From an uncultured Eubacteriales bacterium (GTDB lineage Bacteria; Bacillota; Clostridia; Peptostreptococcales; Anaerovoracaceae): a stretch of 30,841 bases of DNA. Every line of letters begins with the position of its first letter. Positions within the stretch are counted from its first letter, which is position 1. The DNA is taken from assembly GCA_910583765.1 (NCBI GenBank), contig CAJTYS010000043.1:1-30841 (forward strand), written 5' to 3'. The position numbers and the translations under genes are program-made. Below the pieces are notes generated by a model. That model did no database searches. It was not told where the DNA came from and was given only the letters and a program-made list of their open reading frames with translations. Shown piece after piece: positions 22,360 through 30,200 of the stretch.

Positions 22360-24069
22360 ATGTTATTTGAAAGCATTTCTTATCAAGACCAGCTGCCTTT
22401 TGAGCTTTCTTTTCTGAATGTGGCTGAGGAAAGCAAGCATTGCCATCAAGAGATTGAGATCCTGCTGGTGCTGCGGGGCGTGACTCATTACCAGATCTAT
22501 CACACGGATTACGAGCTGAATCCCGGGGACTTGATCATCGCTGACGCAGAGGATCTGCACCAGATCCACGATTCTTCGGAAGACATCCTGCTCCTTGCCA
22601 TCCATGTGGACGCAGGGGGATTCGAGCATTTGTATCCGGATATCCGCTACATGTTTTTCGTGTGCGAAGAATGCATGGAAGGTCCTTCTGCCAACAAACA
22701 GCTGCTTCAGAGCAAGCTGGCTCTCTTGAAACACGCCATTGCTCGGTTAGCTTACGATTATATGCGGGAAACCAGGGACGCGTCTTTACTCATGGAAGAG
22801 ATCAACGAACTGATTTCTATTCTGGTCCACCATTTCCAGGGCTTTTTCATGGAAGATTACCAGTACAAAATCAGCCAGGAAGACTTGAGTCCTGACGATC
22901 TGCAGCGCCTTTGCCGCATCACTCGCTTCATCATGCTCCATTATGACCAAAAAATCACCTTGGATGACGTGTCGAAGATGGAACACTTGAGTTCTTTTTA
23001 TTTGTCGCATTTGATCAAAGAGAATCTGGGATTCAACTTTCAGAATTTTGTCAATGTCATCCGCCTGGAGTTCGCAGAAAAGCGGCTGGTTTTCACAAAT
23101 GACACTTTGACCCGCATCAGCCAGGACTGCGGCTTTTCCTCCCTGAATTATTTCAACAAATGTTTTAGCGCCTGGTACGGGAAGACCCCTGCCCAATACA
23201 GGAAAGCCTATGTTCCTAAGGAACGTTCTTTTCAAAAGCCTTTTACCCAGGAAGAGGCCCTGGCCTTGCTGACTCCGTATCTGAATGTTTCCAAGGGAGA
23301 AACTGAACTGCCCAAGAGCCTTTCCCTGACCTTGGATTTTAACGGTGCGGGCTTTTGGGATTTCTGGGAGACTCGAGCGCCCCGCATCCTCCTGGAATCT
23401 TTGGAAGAGGTCTTGGCTCTCAGCACATGCCTTACGACCCTAAGCCGCCTGCGTCCCTCCTGTTTTGTGCTCAACGAAAGCCTGGCCGGACTGCGCGAAA
23501 CAGCCCTTCCCATTCTGGAAACAGTGATAGCGCCTTTGGGCGTCCCTGTTTTGACGCAGCCCATCTCTTGCGTCCGGAGCGTTTGCGCCTCCGACTCTGT
23601 CTCCGCTTTCAAACAGGCCCTGGAGCAGGGGCCTTTGTCCCTCCGGCTTTTAGGGAGTTCCCCTGCGATTTTCACAAAAAATGGCCTGGAGACTTCTCTT
23701 TGCCAGGCTCTTTGCTTTCTTTCGGATTTTGAAAGGCCACAGGTCCGTGCGGCAGAAAACCATGTGCTGGTGAAAGATGAGCATGTGATGGCTGCTCTAT
23801 TTTTTAATGATGAACCAGTCCCTCTGAACATCTGCTTGCCCGCGGACTCCCTGCCAAAAGGTGCACGGCTCCTCCGCCGGGAAATCGAGGCCAGCCAAAG
23901 CAGCTGCGGCGCATTGGAAGCTTTGGGGCAGCCGGAACAGATTCCGCCTTTATTGAGAAAAAGGATCCATCAAAGCGCATACGGCAGCATGCGATTTTCT
24001 GTGCTCAAAGAAGATCTGAATTTTACGGTCTATCCCGATTCCATGGTGATTTTAGAGATTTACCGTTAG
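22360..24069 (+). CDS. AraC-family regulator with degenerate GH39-like C-terminus
   Basis: 569 residues. An N-terminal cupin (about 20-90; EIEILLVLRGVTHYQIY, ELNPGDLIIADAEDLHQIH) and a double AraC helix-turn-helix (about 185-282; KITLDDVSKMEHLSSFYLSH, then CGFSSLNYFNKCFSAWYGKT) form a standard sensor-regulator. The remaining 280 residues are unusual: the last 60 (SCGALEALGQPEQIPPLL and PDSMVILEIYR) follow the C-terminal pattern of GH39 beta-xylosidases, which exist fused to AraC domains. The barrel part is too short for an active GH39 enzyme, and I see no catalytic Glu motif. A ligand-sensing role is inferred. The ATG at 22360 has GGAGG 5 bases upstream. Likely controls the divergent oxidoreductase gene. 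Confidence 0.85.
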   Translation: MLFESISYQDQLPFELSFLNVAEESKHCHQEIEILLVLRGVTHYQIYHTDYELNPGDLIIADAEDLHQIHDSSEDILLLAIHVDAGGFEHLYPDIRYMFFVCEECMEGPSANKQLLQSKLALLKHAIARLAYDYMRETRDASLLMEEINELISILVHHFQGFFMEDYQYKISQEDLSPDDLQRLCRITRFIMLHYDQKITLDDVSKMEHLSSFYLSHLIKENLGFNFQNFVNVIRLEFAEKRLVFTNDTLTRISQDCGFSSLNYFNKCFSAWYGKTPAQYRKAYVPKERSFQKPFTQEEALALLTPYLNVSKGETELPKSLSLTLDFNGAGFWDFWETRAPRILLESLEEVLALSTCLTTLSRLRPSCFVLNESLAGLRETALPILETVIAPLGVPVLTQPISCVRSVCASDSVSAFKQALEQGPLSLRLLGSSPAIFTKNGLETSLCQALCFLSDFERPQVRAAENHVLVKDEHVMAALFFNDEPVPLNICLPADSLPKGARLLRREIEASQSSCGALEALGQPEQIPPLLRKRIHQSAYGSMRFSVLKEDLNFTVYPDSMVILEIYR

Positions 24070-24197
24070 ATGGATCTGGACGGCCGGCTCCAGCGCCCGC
24101 ACTCTCTTTTTGATACATATCCCAGCCTGTTTTGGCGACACTAACAAAGTGGCGCTCCTGAAAGCCAAGATTCTCATTTCAGAAAGAAGGTGCTTTG

Positions 24198-24644
24198 TTG
24201 TTCATCTCTCAGATTCTGATCCCTGTGGCAGTGGGCATGATCACTGGGCTGATGTCTGGCTGGCTGTCAGGCATGATGGTGACCCATCATTACCGAAAAA
24301 TCGATGAAAAGCAAGAGCGGCATCTGCAGCACGTCAAATACCTGGAAGACACGGCCATCCACGTTTCCAAGGTCCTCAACGAGATCGACCTGCTGATCCA
24401 CCATGAAGGCCCTTTGGATTATGAAAACGCCCTGCGGGAGATCGGCATTATCCAGATCCCCGAAGGGCAGCTCAACGAACAGGACAAGACCGTTTCCATT
24501 GTGCGGGAAAAAGATCTCCTGTTATCAGATATTGAAAAACAATTGAAAGAAGATACCATCGACCTGCGGCAAGCTTCTCTGCAGCTGATCAAACTTTCGG
24601 TAAAGCTGGTGATGGCCATTGAAAAGTGCCGGCAGGAAGGATAA
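24198..24644 (+). CDS. Small membrane-anchored protein, unknown
   Basis: About 148 residues with one N-terminal membrane segment (QILIPVAVGMITGLMSGWLS) followed by a helical cytoplasmic part rich in charged residues (YRKIDEKQERHLQHVKYLED). TTG at 24198 has AAGAAGGTG about 8 bases upstream; TTG at 24195 is also possible. It lies 128 bases after the AraC-type gene in the same direction and converges with DUF4125. Family not recognised. The coding pattern and RBS make it likely real. Confidence 0.65.
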   Translation: MFISQILIPVAVGMITGLMSGWLSGMMVTHHYRKIDEKQERHLQHVKYLEDTAIHVSKVLNEIDLLIHHEGPLDYENALREIGIIQIPEGQLNEQDKTVSIVREKDLLLSDIEKQLKEDTIDLRQASLQLIKLSVKLVMAIEKCRQEG

Positions 24645-24738
24645 AACTGAAAAGACTGGGAAAAACGCCTTGCTGCTCCTATGGTGATGGTCACTGACCG
24701 CGGTACCGCTCCATCACAGCCTCCGCCCGCACCGCGCT

Positions 24739-25386
24739 TTACCGGGACGACCTTTCCATGGCATCTTCTGCTTGCTGGACGCTGTCATATCCGTAGAGCC
24801 TGACCACGTTCCCATGGATGACCTCCGCAGTGCTTTGGCCCCTGGACTCCATGCGCTCCACTAGATGAAACAGGGCAGTTAGCGTGGCTTCCGAATAAGT
24901 CTTTAGTTCCCCAACTAAGTAAGCGTAAAAAGGGGTCATATCCATGTCCGTGCTGGTAAGGGGCCTTCCCTTTTGGGCAAAGCGGGGATGTTTTTGGCAA
25001 AAACTTTTTTCAGAAGCCAGCATGATAGATGAGATCTTTTCAATCAGCTCTGCCTTTTTTTCAGAAATCCCAGGCAGATGCTCTTTCAAGTTTTTTTCAT
25101 AATAATCTCGATCCGTGAATTCCATCATATAAGCGTATTTTTCCATAATCAAATTGCGCCCTATGGCCGCGGCGCTTTTCAGGTCCTGTTCATAATGCTT
25201 TAGCGTCTCAGGGTCCATCATGGCAGCCTGGCTGTAGCGCATGATGTGAAAAGTCTCCCAATCATCCTGACAGGAAGCTCTGCCGCCGATATTTTCCACA
25301 TCCTGAAACATGTCCCATTCCCTGCGGATGATCTCCTGGATCAGGTCCTCTTTCTGCGGATCGATTTTGTTGAAATGTTCCATCAT
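24739..25386 (-). CDS. DUF4125 family protein
   Basis: A 215-residue soluble, largely helical protein matching DUF4125: it begins MMEHFNKIDPQKEDLIQEII, with REWDMFQDVENIGGRASCQD and FHIMRYSQ. Function is unknown. GGAGG lies 6 bases before the ATG at 25386. Last gene of a three-gene operon with DUF4037 (13-base gap) and a TPR protein, an arrangement that recurs in clostridia as far as I recall. A GTGATGG / CCATCAC inverted repeat at 24684-24717 follows the gene but lacks a T-run. Confidence 0.8.
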   Translation of the reverse strand: MMEHFNKIDPQKEDLIQEIIRREWDMFQDVENIGGRASCQDDWETFHIMRYSQAAMMDPETLKHYEQDLKSAAAIGRNLIMEKYAYMMEFTDRDYYEKNLKEHLPGISEKKAELIEKISSIMLASEKSFCQKHPRFAQKGRPLTSTDMDMTPFYAYLVGELKTYSEATLTALFHLVERMESRGQSTAEVIHGNVVRLYGYDSVQQAEDAMERSSR

Positions 25387-25399
25387 AGGCCACCTCCTT

Positions 25400-26416
25400 T
25401 TAGAATGTTTCCATGAGGATCGGAACGCGCCTTAGCTGCGGGTCCTCTATGCTCTCAAAGATCTCTTCCCCATGCGCGGCCAGAAAGCCGTCTCTGCTAG
25501 TGGTGTATCCTGTGTCCCGCAGGCATTGGCCCACGTCCAGACAGATCTCTTCGATACGCTGCGCTTTGCTGCTGAAAGTGTCCTTTGTTTCACTCATGCC
25601 TGCCAAAGCTCTTAGCTTGTCCACCGCGGGCCGCAAAACCTGACAGGCTTCTGCTCTGCGAAAAGCCCATTTATAAAAAGGCATGTAGATCTGGTTCAGC
25701 AGAAAGATCACGCCCAGGGCTGCTTTTATGAATTCGCCGCAGGCAAAATACGCTGCGCCAGCATCGCCCCGCGCTCCACACCTTCCATAATTGTATTGAC
25801 CGGACTGAGCCATGGTCACTAGCTTTGCCGCCAGCTTTTTCTTCATCACATCTTTTGGATAAAAGCCCAACAGCCGCTCCCTGATACTGGTGAACGTCCC
25901 TTCTCCATCGTAAAAGACCTGGCCGTTAGTAGCTGTGGCCAAAAAGCTTTCTGGCACCCGCAGCCATTCCAAATTGCTTTCCGGGCCATGAGGCCGGCCT
26001 GTGAATTTTTGATAAAACCCTTCGATTGTCATGGGGCCCACTCTGCCTTGTCCCTGTGGCGTTTCTATACGAGTCTGGCCTTTGTATGTCTTGGGAAGCC
26101 GGTCATACGCGCTTTGCAGTTCCTTGCCAATGCTGCTGTAAAGTTCTTCTGACAGCCAGAGGCAAAAGCCTGGTCCAAAATCATGATCCCTGGAAAACCC
26201 ATCATCAAATCCAAGGCACTCTGAACCTTCTCCTACCAGCCCTGCTGCCACTCGTTCCTTGTATTGGGGAAATTCCCGTTCCAACAAAGGCCCACCGTAT
26301 TCCTGGAAATATGCCTTTGACAGCTCCATGCCATTTAGCGTTATTTGCTCCCTGGTTCCATCTTTCTCCTGTGTTGCGCTTGACGCACGGCTCCTTTCCC
26401 GAGGTGCCGCTGTCAC
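25400..26416 (-). CDS. DUF4037 nucleotidyltransferase-like protein
   Basis: 338 residues of the DUF4037 family. Residues 61-80 read VGEGSECLGFDDGFSRDHDF and fit the nucleotidyltransferase-fold signature hG[GS]-x(9-13)-D-h-[DE]-h, with GS at 64-65 and D77/D79 as metal ligands. A transferase acting on nucleotide and RNA, protein or small molecule is therefore plausible; the substrate is unknown. The GTG at 26416 overlaps the TPR stop in a 4-base GTGA, indicating translational coupling. A later ATG at 26329 (MELSKAYF) fits where relatives often begin but lacks a good RBS. The helical C-terminal half may serve for recognition. Confidence 0.8.
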   Translation of the reverse strand: MTAAPRERSRASSATQEKDGTREQITLNGMELSKAYFQEYGGPLLEREFPQYKERVAAGLVGEGSECLGFDDGFSRDHDFGPGFCLWLSEELYSSIGKELQSAYDRLPKTYKGQTRIETPQGQGRVGPMTIEGFYQKFTGRPHGPESNLEWLRVPESFLATATNGQVFYDGEGTFTSIRERLLGFYPKDVMKKKLAAKLVTMAQSGQYNYGRCGARGDAGAAYFACGEFIKAALGVIFLLNQIYMPFYKWAFRRAEACQVLRPAVDKLRALAGMSETKDTFSSKAQRIEEICLDVGQCLRDTGYTTSRDGFLAAHGEEIFESIEDPQLRRVPILMETF

Positions 26417-27219
26417 TGCTCTTTTTCCTCTGTCTTGATTTTCTCCAAGTTTCGAGACACGACAGCATAAGCAGGAGAATCTTTCCCATAGCTTTGCTCG
26501 ATCAGGCCCAGCGCCTTTGTGTAATGGTTTTTTGCGGCTTCCAGCTCACCGGCAGCAGAAAACACTTCCCCTAGTCCAGCCAAGGCCGATGCGTAATGAG
26601 GGTCCTGGGTCTTTTGATTTTCTTCAAACACATGGGCCGCTTGCTCAAAGCTCTCTTTCGCCGCGTCCATTTTTTCCTGCCTCATTTGGAGTTCGCCTAA
26701 GTTCACATGGGTGGTGGCCAATTCCACCTCGCATCCCGGCAGGCTGCTGATAACAGAGAGGGCCGTCTCCAAAGCTGCTTCCGCTTCCTGGAGTTTCCCC
26801 GTTTCTCTGTATGCCACGCTCATATTGTTGCAAAGCGCCGCCATTCGATAGTCTTCCCCTAATTCCAAAGCCGCGAGCCGCTCCTTGGCTTGGGAGAACA
26901 GGTTAATGGCTTCCTCCCATTGGCCCGCGGAAAGATGCACGTCTCCCGCATTGAGCAGGGCTGTGGCATAATGCTGGGTATCGCCCATGCCAATGGCTTC
27001 AATCCGTTTCAGCACATCTTCACAAATGTCTTTAGCCTGCTGGGTCTTGCCCGTCACTCGGTACACGCCGCCCAATTCGTTGGAAACCGCGATGATCCCC
27101 AGAGCATCGTCCTGTTCCTTTGCTTCAGCTAGGCTCTGCTCCAGGAAATCCACGACCTTTTGGGCGTTTCTTTCTTGGAATACCTCGTCCAGTTTTTTGT
27201 AAAATTCCTGTAGATTCAT
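26413..27219 (-). CDS. Tetratricopeptide repeat protein
   Basis: 268 residues forming about five TPR units (for example AVSNELGGVYRVTGKTQQAK, ALLNAGDVHLSAGQWEEAIN, LCNNMSVAYRETGKLQEAEA, VNLGELQMRQEKMDAAKESF, ALAGLGEVFSAAGELEAAKN). The fold is a protein-protein interaction scaffold. The ATG at 27219 is supported by AAGGAG 11 bases upstream and by a promoter whose start lies just upstream (27244-27272), so the longer frame from 27267 cannot be translated from that transcript. It leads the operon with DUF4037 and DUF4125 and may be their partner or adaptor. Confidence 0.88.
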   Translation of the reverse strand: MNLQEFYKKLDEVFQERNAQKVVDFLEQSLAEAKEQDDALGIIAVSNELGGVYRVTGKTQQAKDICEDVLKRIEAIGMGDTQHYATALLNAGDVHLSAGQWEEAINLFSQAKERLAALELGEDYRMAALCNNMSVAYRETGKLQEAEAALETALSVISSLPGCEVELATTHVNLGELQMRQEKMDAAKESFEQAAHVFEENQKTQDPHYASALAGLGEVFSAAGELEAAKNHYTKALGLIEQSYGKDSPAYAVVSRNLEKIKTEEKEQ

Positions 27220-27243
27220 TTTTTCACACACTCCTTGCCTGTT

Positions 27244-27275
27244 ATTATATTCGCGCTGCCTTGGCATGGCAAGGC
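27244..27275 (-). promoter_or_regulatory. Promoter and dyad of the TPR-DUF4037-DUF4125 operon
   Basis: Minus strand TTGCCA (27272-27267), 17 bases, TATAAT (27249-27244). The dyad GCCTTG-N6-CAAGGC (27258-27275) covers the -35, suggesting repressor control. The rest of the gap to 27491 shows no gene. Confidence 0.75.
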
Positions 27276-27491
27276 GAAGTTGGAATATTTTCTGAAAAGC
27301 TGTGGCCCGTTACTGAACGAAAGAAAGTCACACTAAACAGAACGAACGATTGGAGGCGCAGATAAATTCCAATTTTGTCATATTTTCTACCTTTCTACTT
27401 GATTTGCGATTTCTTTATCAGTATATCCCAGAACTGAGTTCCTCTCAATACACTTTACACGCACCTCGAAAAACAAAATCTTTTTTCTACA

Positions 27492-28391
27492 TTAATCGTC
27501 CTTTTCTTCCGGTTCATTGGATCCTAAAGAGGCCAGCACAATGCCTGCCACGATAAGAGCCGCACCGATAAAGCCCATGAGCGACAGCCGCTCGCCTAAT
27601 AGGAAGAAAGAGGCGATCACAGTAAAGATCGGTTCCGTGCAAAACGCCAAAGACACGAAGGTGGCAGAGACCCTGCTGAGGGCGATGTTCTGCAGGCTAT
27701 AAGCGATACACGTACAGGCCACTGCCAAGTAAAGGACTGACCACCAGCCTTCTGCCGACACATATGCCAAGGAATGAAAGTCTTCAAAGATCAAGGCAAA
27801 AATCAAACTGACCACCGCAGTGACCGCGGACTGGGCGGCAGAAAGGGCCATGGGTCCCATGTCGCTCACATGTTTCGAGCTATAAGTCAGCATCCCTGCT
27901 CCTGTCAGAGCGCTGAGCAGCGCATAGATTTCTCCCAAACCAAAGGAAAATTTTCCTCCGTTCCCGCAGAGAAAATATAGACCCACCACTGCGATCAGGA
28001 TGATCACGACTAATTTTTTCCCCGCCTTTTGCCGCAAAATGAAAAAAGACAGGATCGGCGTGAAGACAACCGTAAGGGACAGCAGAAAACCTACGATCGT
28101 GGCCTCCGCGTATTTCAGAGCAAGTGTGCTGAATGTAAAAGAAGCTGCTGTGAACAGCCCTACCACGATGCTGTTTGGAATGTGCTCTTTTCGGAATTGC
28201 GCACGTATTTTCTTGTAAAAAAATAAAAGAAACAATACAAAAGCAATGGCATATCGAATCGCCAGGCAAAGAAACGGCGGCAAGGTTTCCAGAGAAATTT
28301 TTCCCACCGGATTACCGATCCCCCACAGCAAGCATTGCAGCAGAATCAGACTCCCATAAAACACAGTATTGTTTTTTTGTTTCGCAGGCAT
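27492..28391 (-). CDS. EamA/DMT-family transporter
   Basis: A 299-residue membrane protein with ten hydrophobic helices in two EamA repeats: QCLLWGIGNPVGKISLETLP starts the first and GLGEIYALLSALTGAGMLTY the second, ending in VASLGSNEPEEKDD. Family members export or exchange amino acids and metabolites; the substrate is unknown. The ATG at 28391 lies 8 bases after AAGGAG; the GTG at 28400 is too close. It is a single-gene unit, and I see no clear terminator after its stop. Confidence 0.9.
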   Translation of the reverse strand: MPAKQKNNTVFYGSLILLQCLLWGIGNPVGKISLETLPPFLCLAIRYAIAFVLFLLFFYKKIRAQFRKEHIPNSIVVGLFTAASFTFSTLALKYAEATIVGFLLSLTVVFTPILSFFILRQKAGKKLVVIILIAVVGLYFLCGNGGKFSFGLGEIYALLSALTGAGMLTYSSKHVSDMGPMALSAAQSAVTAVVSLIFALIFEDFHSLAYVSAEGWWSVLYLAVACTCIAYSLQNIALSRVSATFVSLAFCTEPIFTVIASFFLLGERLSLMGFIGAALIVAGIVLASLGSNEPEEKDD

Positions 28392-28623
28392 TGCAGCCAC
28401 TCCTTTGTCTAAAATTTTGAAACAGATTGGATCGTACAGAGCATACGCCAGGCTCTTGGTTCCTCCTGCGATCTCTTATTTGGATTTTATCAAAGAAACA
28501 TTTCCATGGCAACTCCTAAAGTGAATTTTAATAGATAGTATGAAATCTATAGATCGCACATCTTGATTTCTACGCACAGATGCGAAATTCTTGCGCTTGT
28601 GTCCTTAACTGGTTGTATAAAAC

Positions 28624-28676
28624 CTTGATTTCGTGGTATAATAACATTATTAAAAATCTTGATTTCGTGGTATAGT
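28624..28676 (+). promoter_or_regulatory. Direct repeats with duplicated -10 elements before the ATPase gene
   Basis: CTTGATTTCGTGGTATA occurs at 28624-28640 and 28658-28674, 34 bases apart, each ending in a -10-like hexamer (TATAAT, TATAGT). A shorter CTTGATTTC lies at 28562-28570. The upstream copy can drive the gene at 28688; the downstream copy is too near the start codon to give an mRNA with an RBS. Confidence 0.65.
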
Positions 28677-28687
28677 GAGGATCATCA

Positions 28688-30040
28688 ATGAAAAGAAAGA
28701 TTTACGAAAAATTAATACAGTGGAAACAACAAAGCGCAGGGCAAACCGCATTGCTCCTTGATGGCGCACGCCGGGTAGGAAAAAGCTACATTGCGGAAGC
28801 ATTTGCGAAGGCAGAGTATAAAAGCTACCTCTTAGTTGATTTTAACCGAGTAAGTAAAGAGATCACAGACTTGTTTGTCAATTACCTGAATGATTTGGAT
28901 CTATTTTTCATGTACTTGTCAAATTTTTACAACACCAAACTGCATGAACGTGAAACGCTGATTATTTTTGATGAAGTGCAGCTCTTTCCAAAGGCCCGGG
29001 CAGCCATTAAATACCTTGTGGCAGACGGCCGATATGACTATCTTGAAACTGGCTCTCTCATGAGCATCAAGAAAAGCACGCAGGATATCCTGATACCTTC
29101 TGAAGAGCGCCATCTCCGAATGTATCCGCTGGATTTTGAAGAATTCCTCTGGGCTCTTGGAAATGAAACTCTGATGGATTTTATTAAGATGCGTTTTGAA
29201 GACAGAAAACCCTTGGGCCAGGCGCTCCACAGAAAAGCCATGGATTATTTCAGACAGTATTTGATCGTGGGAGGCATGCCGCAGGCAGTCGAATCCTATA
29301 CGCAGAGCCGCGATTTCGATAAAGTGGACCAAGTGAAGCGAAACATTCTTGAATTATATCGGGCTGATATCGTCAAACACGCACGTGGTTACGAAATGAA
29401 GGTTGAACAAATCTTTGATGACATCCCAGCACAGCTTCAAACACATGACAAAAAATTCAGGCTTTCCTCTCTAAAAAAAGAGGCTCGTTTCCGTGACTAT
29501 GAGGACGCTCTGTTTTGGCTAAGTGATGCCATGATCATCAATAGCTGCTATAATTCCTCTTCACCGGATATTGGGCTGAAGCTTAACATGAACCGCATGA
29601 CGCTCAAATGCTACATGGCGGACACCGGTCTTCTGATCAGTCATGCTTTCGATGAAAATGGACTCGTAAGTGAAGAAATCTACAAAAAGCTTTTGTTTGA
29701 CAAACTGGAGGTCAATAAGGGCATGATCGTAGAAAATATCGTGGCTCAAATGCTGACAGCCAGTGGGCACAAACTCTATTTTTATGCTAACGCTTCCCGC
29801 AGCGATGCGCAGTCACGGATGGAAATCAACTTTTTGATTGCAAAAAATAAAATCAGCACCAGACATAACATTTCACCCATCGAGGTAAAATCAGGGAAGA
29901 ATTACACCTTGACTTCACTGCGGAAGTTTCACAAAAAGTACGCCAAACAACTGCACACGCCGTATGTGCTCCATACAAATGATTTCAAAGAGGAGGATGG
30001 GATCATTTATCTGCCTTTGTACATGACACCGCTGCTGTGA
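28688..30040 (+). CDS. AAA ATPase with DUF4143 domain
   Basis: 450 residues. The N-terminal ATPase core has Walker A GARRVGKS (26-33), Walker B LIIFDEVQ (D95, E96) and a sensor-like ETGSL (120-124). The C-terminal DUF4143 part ends in a PD-(D/E)XK-like region with E349, MEINFLI (379-385) and IEVKSG (398-403). The usual Asp of EIDFLI is Asn (N381), so nuclease activity is doubtful. Such ATPases are common, multicopy accessory genes of unknown role. GTGAGG precedes the ATG. Base use looks more AT-rich than the neighbours, suggesting transfer. Confidence 0.9.
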   Translation: MKRKIYEKLIQWKQQSAGQTALLLDGARRVGKSYIAEAFAKAEYKSYLLVDFNRVSKEITDLFVNYLNDLDLFFMYLSNFYNTKLHERETLIIFDEVQLFPKARAAIKYLVADGRYDYLETGSLMSIKKSTQDILIPSEERHLRMYPLDFEEFLWALGNETLMDFIKMRFEDRKPLGQALHRKAMDYFRQYLIVGGMPQAVESYTQSRDFDKVDQVKRNILELYRADIVKHARGYEMKVEQIFDDIPAQLQTHDKKFRLSSLKKEARFRDYEDALFWLSDAMIINSCYNSSSPDIGLKLNMNRMTLKCYMADTGLLISHAFDENGLVSEEIYKKLLFDKLEVNKGMIVENIVAQMLTASGHKLYFYANASRSDAQSRMEINFLIAKNKISTRHNISPIEVKSGKNYTLTSLRKFHKKYAKQLHTPYVLHTNDFKEEDGIIYLPLYMTPLL

Positions 30041-30123
30041 AAATGGCTGCGATGTTTTGATTTTTTCCTGTACCGCTCTGTCATCCGGCGGTGATCGATA
30101 AAAGGAGTGAGTAAAGGCAAAAG

Positions 30124-30161
30124 GACCAGCACAAAACTAGCGGTTGAGTTTCGTGCTGGTC
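30124..30161. terminator. Long hairpin between convergent genes
   Basis: GACCAGCAC / GTGCTGGTC, extended by AAACT / AGTTT after one mismatch. On the minus strand CTTTTGCCTTT follows, so it probably ends the coiled-coil gene; no T-run on the plus strand. The nearby short plus-strand frame starting at 30107 crosses it and is not a gene. Confidence 0.55.
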
Positions 30162-30200
30162 TGAAAAAGCCAATCATTACGATTCTCTCTTTTTATGTAT

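Noticed and set aside
24684..24717. Inverted repeat GTGATGG/CCATCAC as a terminator between convergent genes
   Set aside because: No T-run on either strand and a 20-base loop; kept only as a note under DUF4125.
28624..28674. Direct repeats as a possible CRISPR
   Set aside because: Only two 17-base copies with promoter hexamers, no spacers of regular length and no cas genes.
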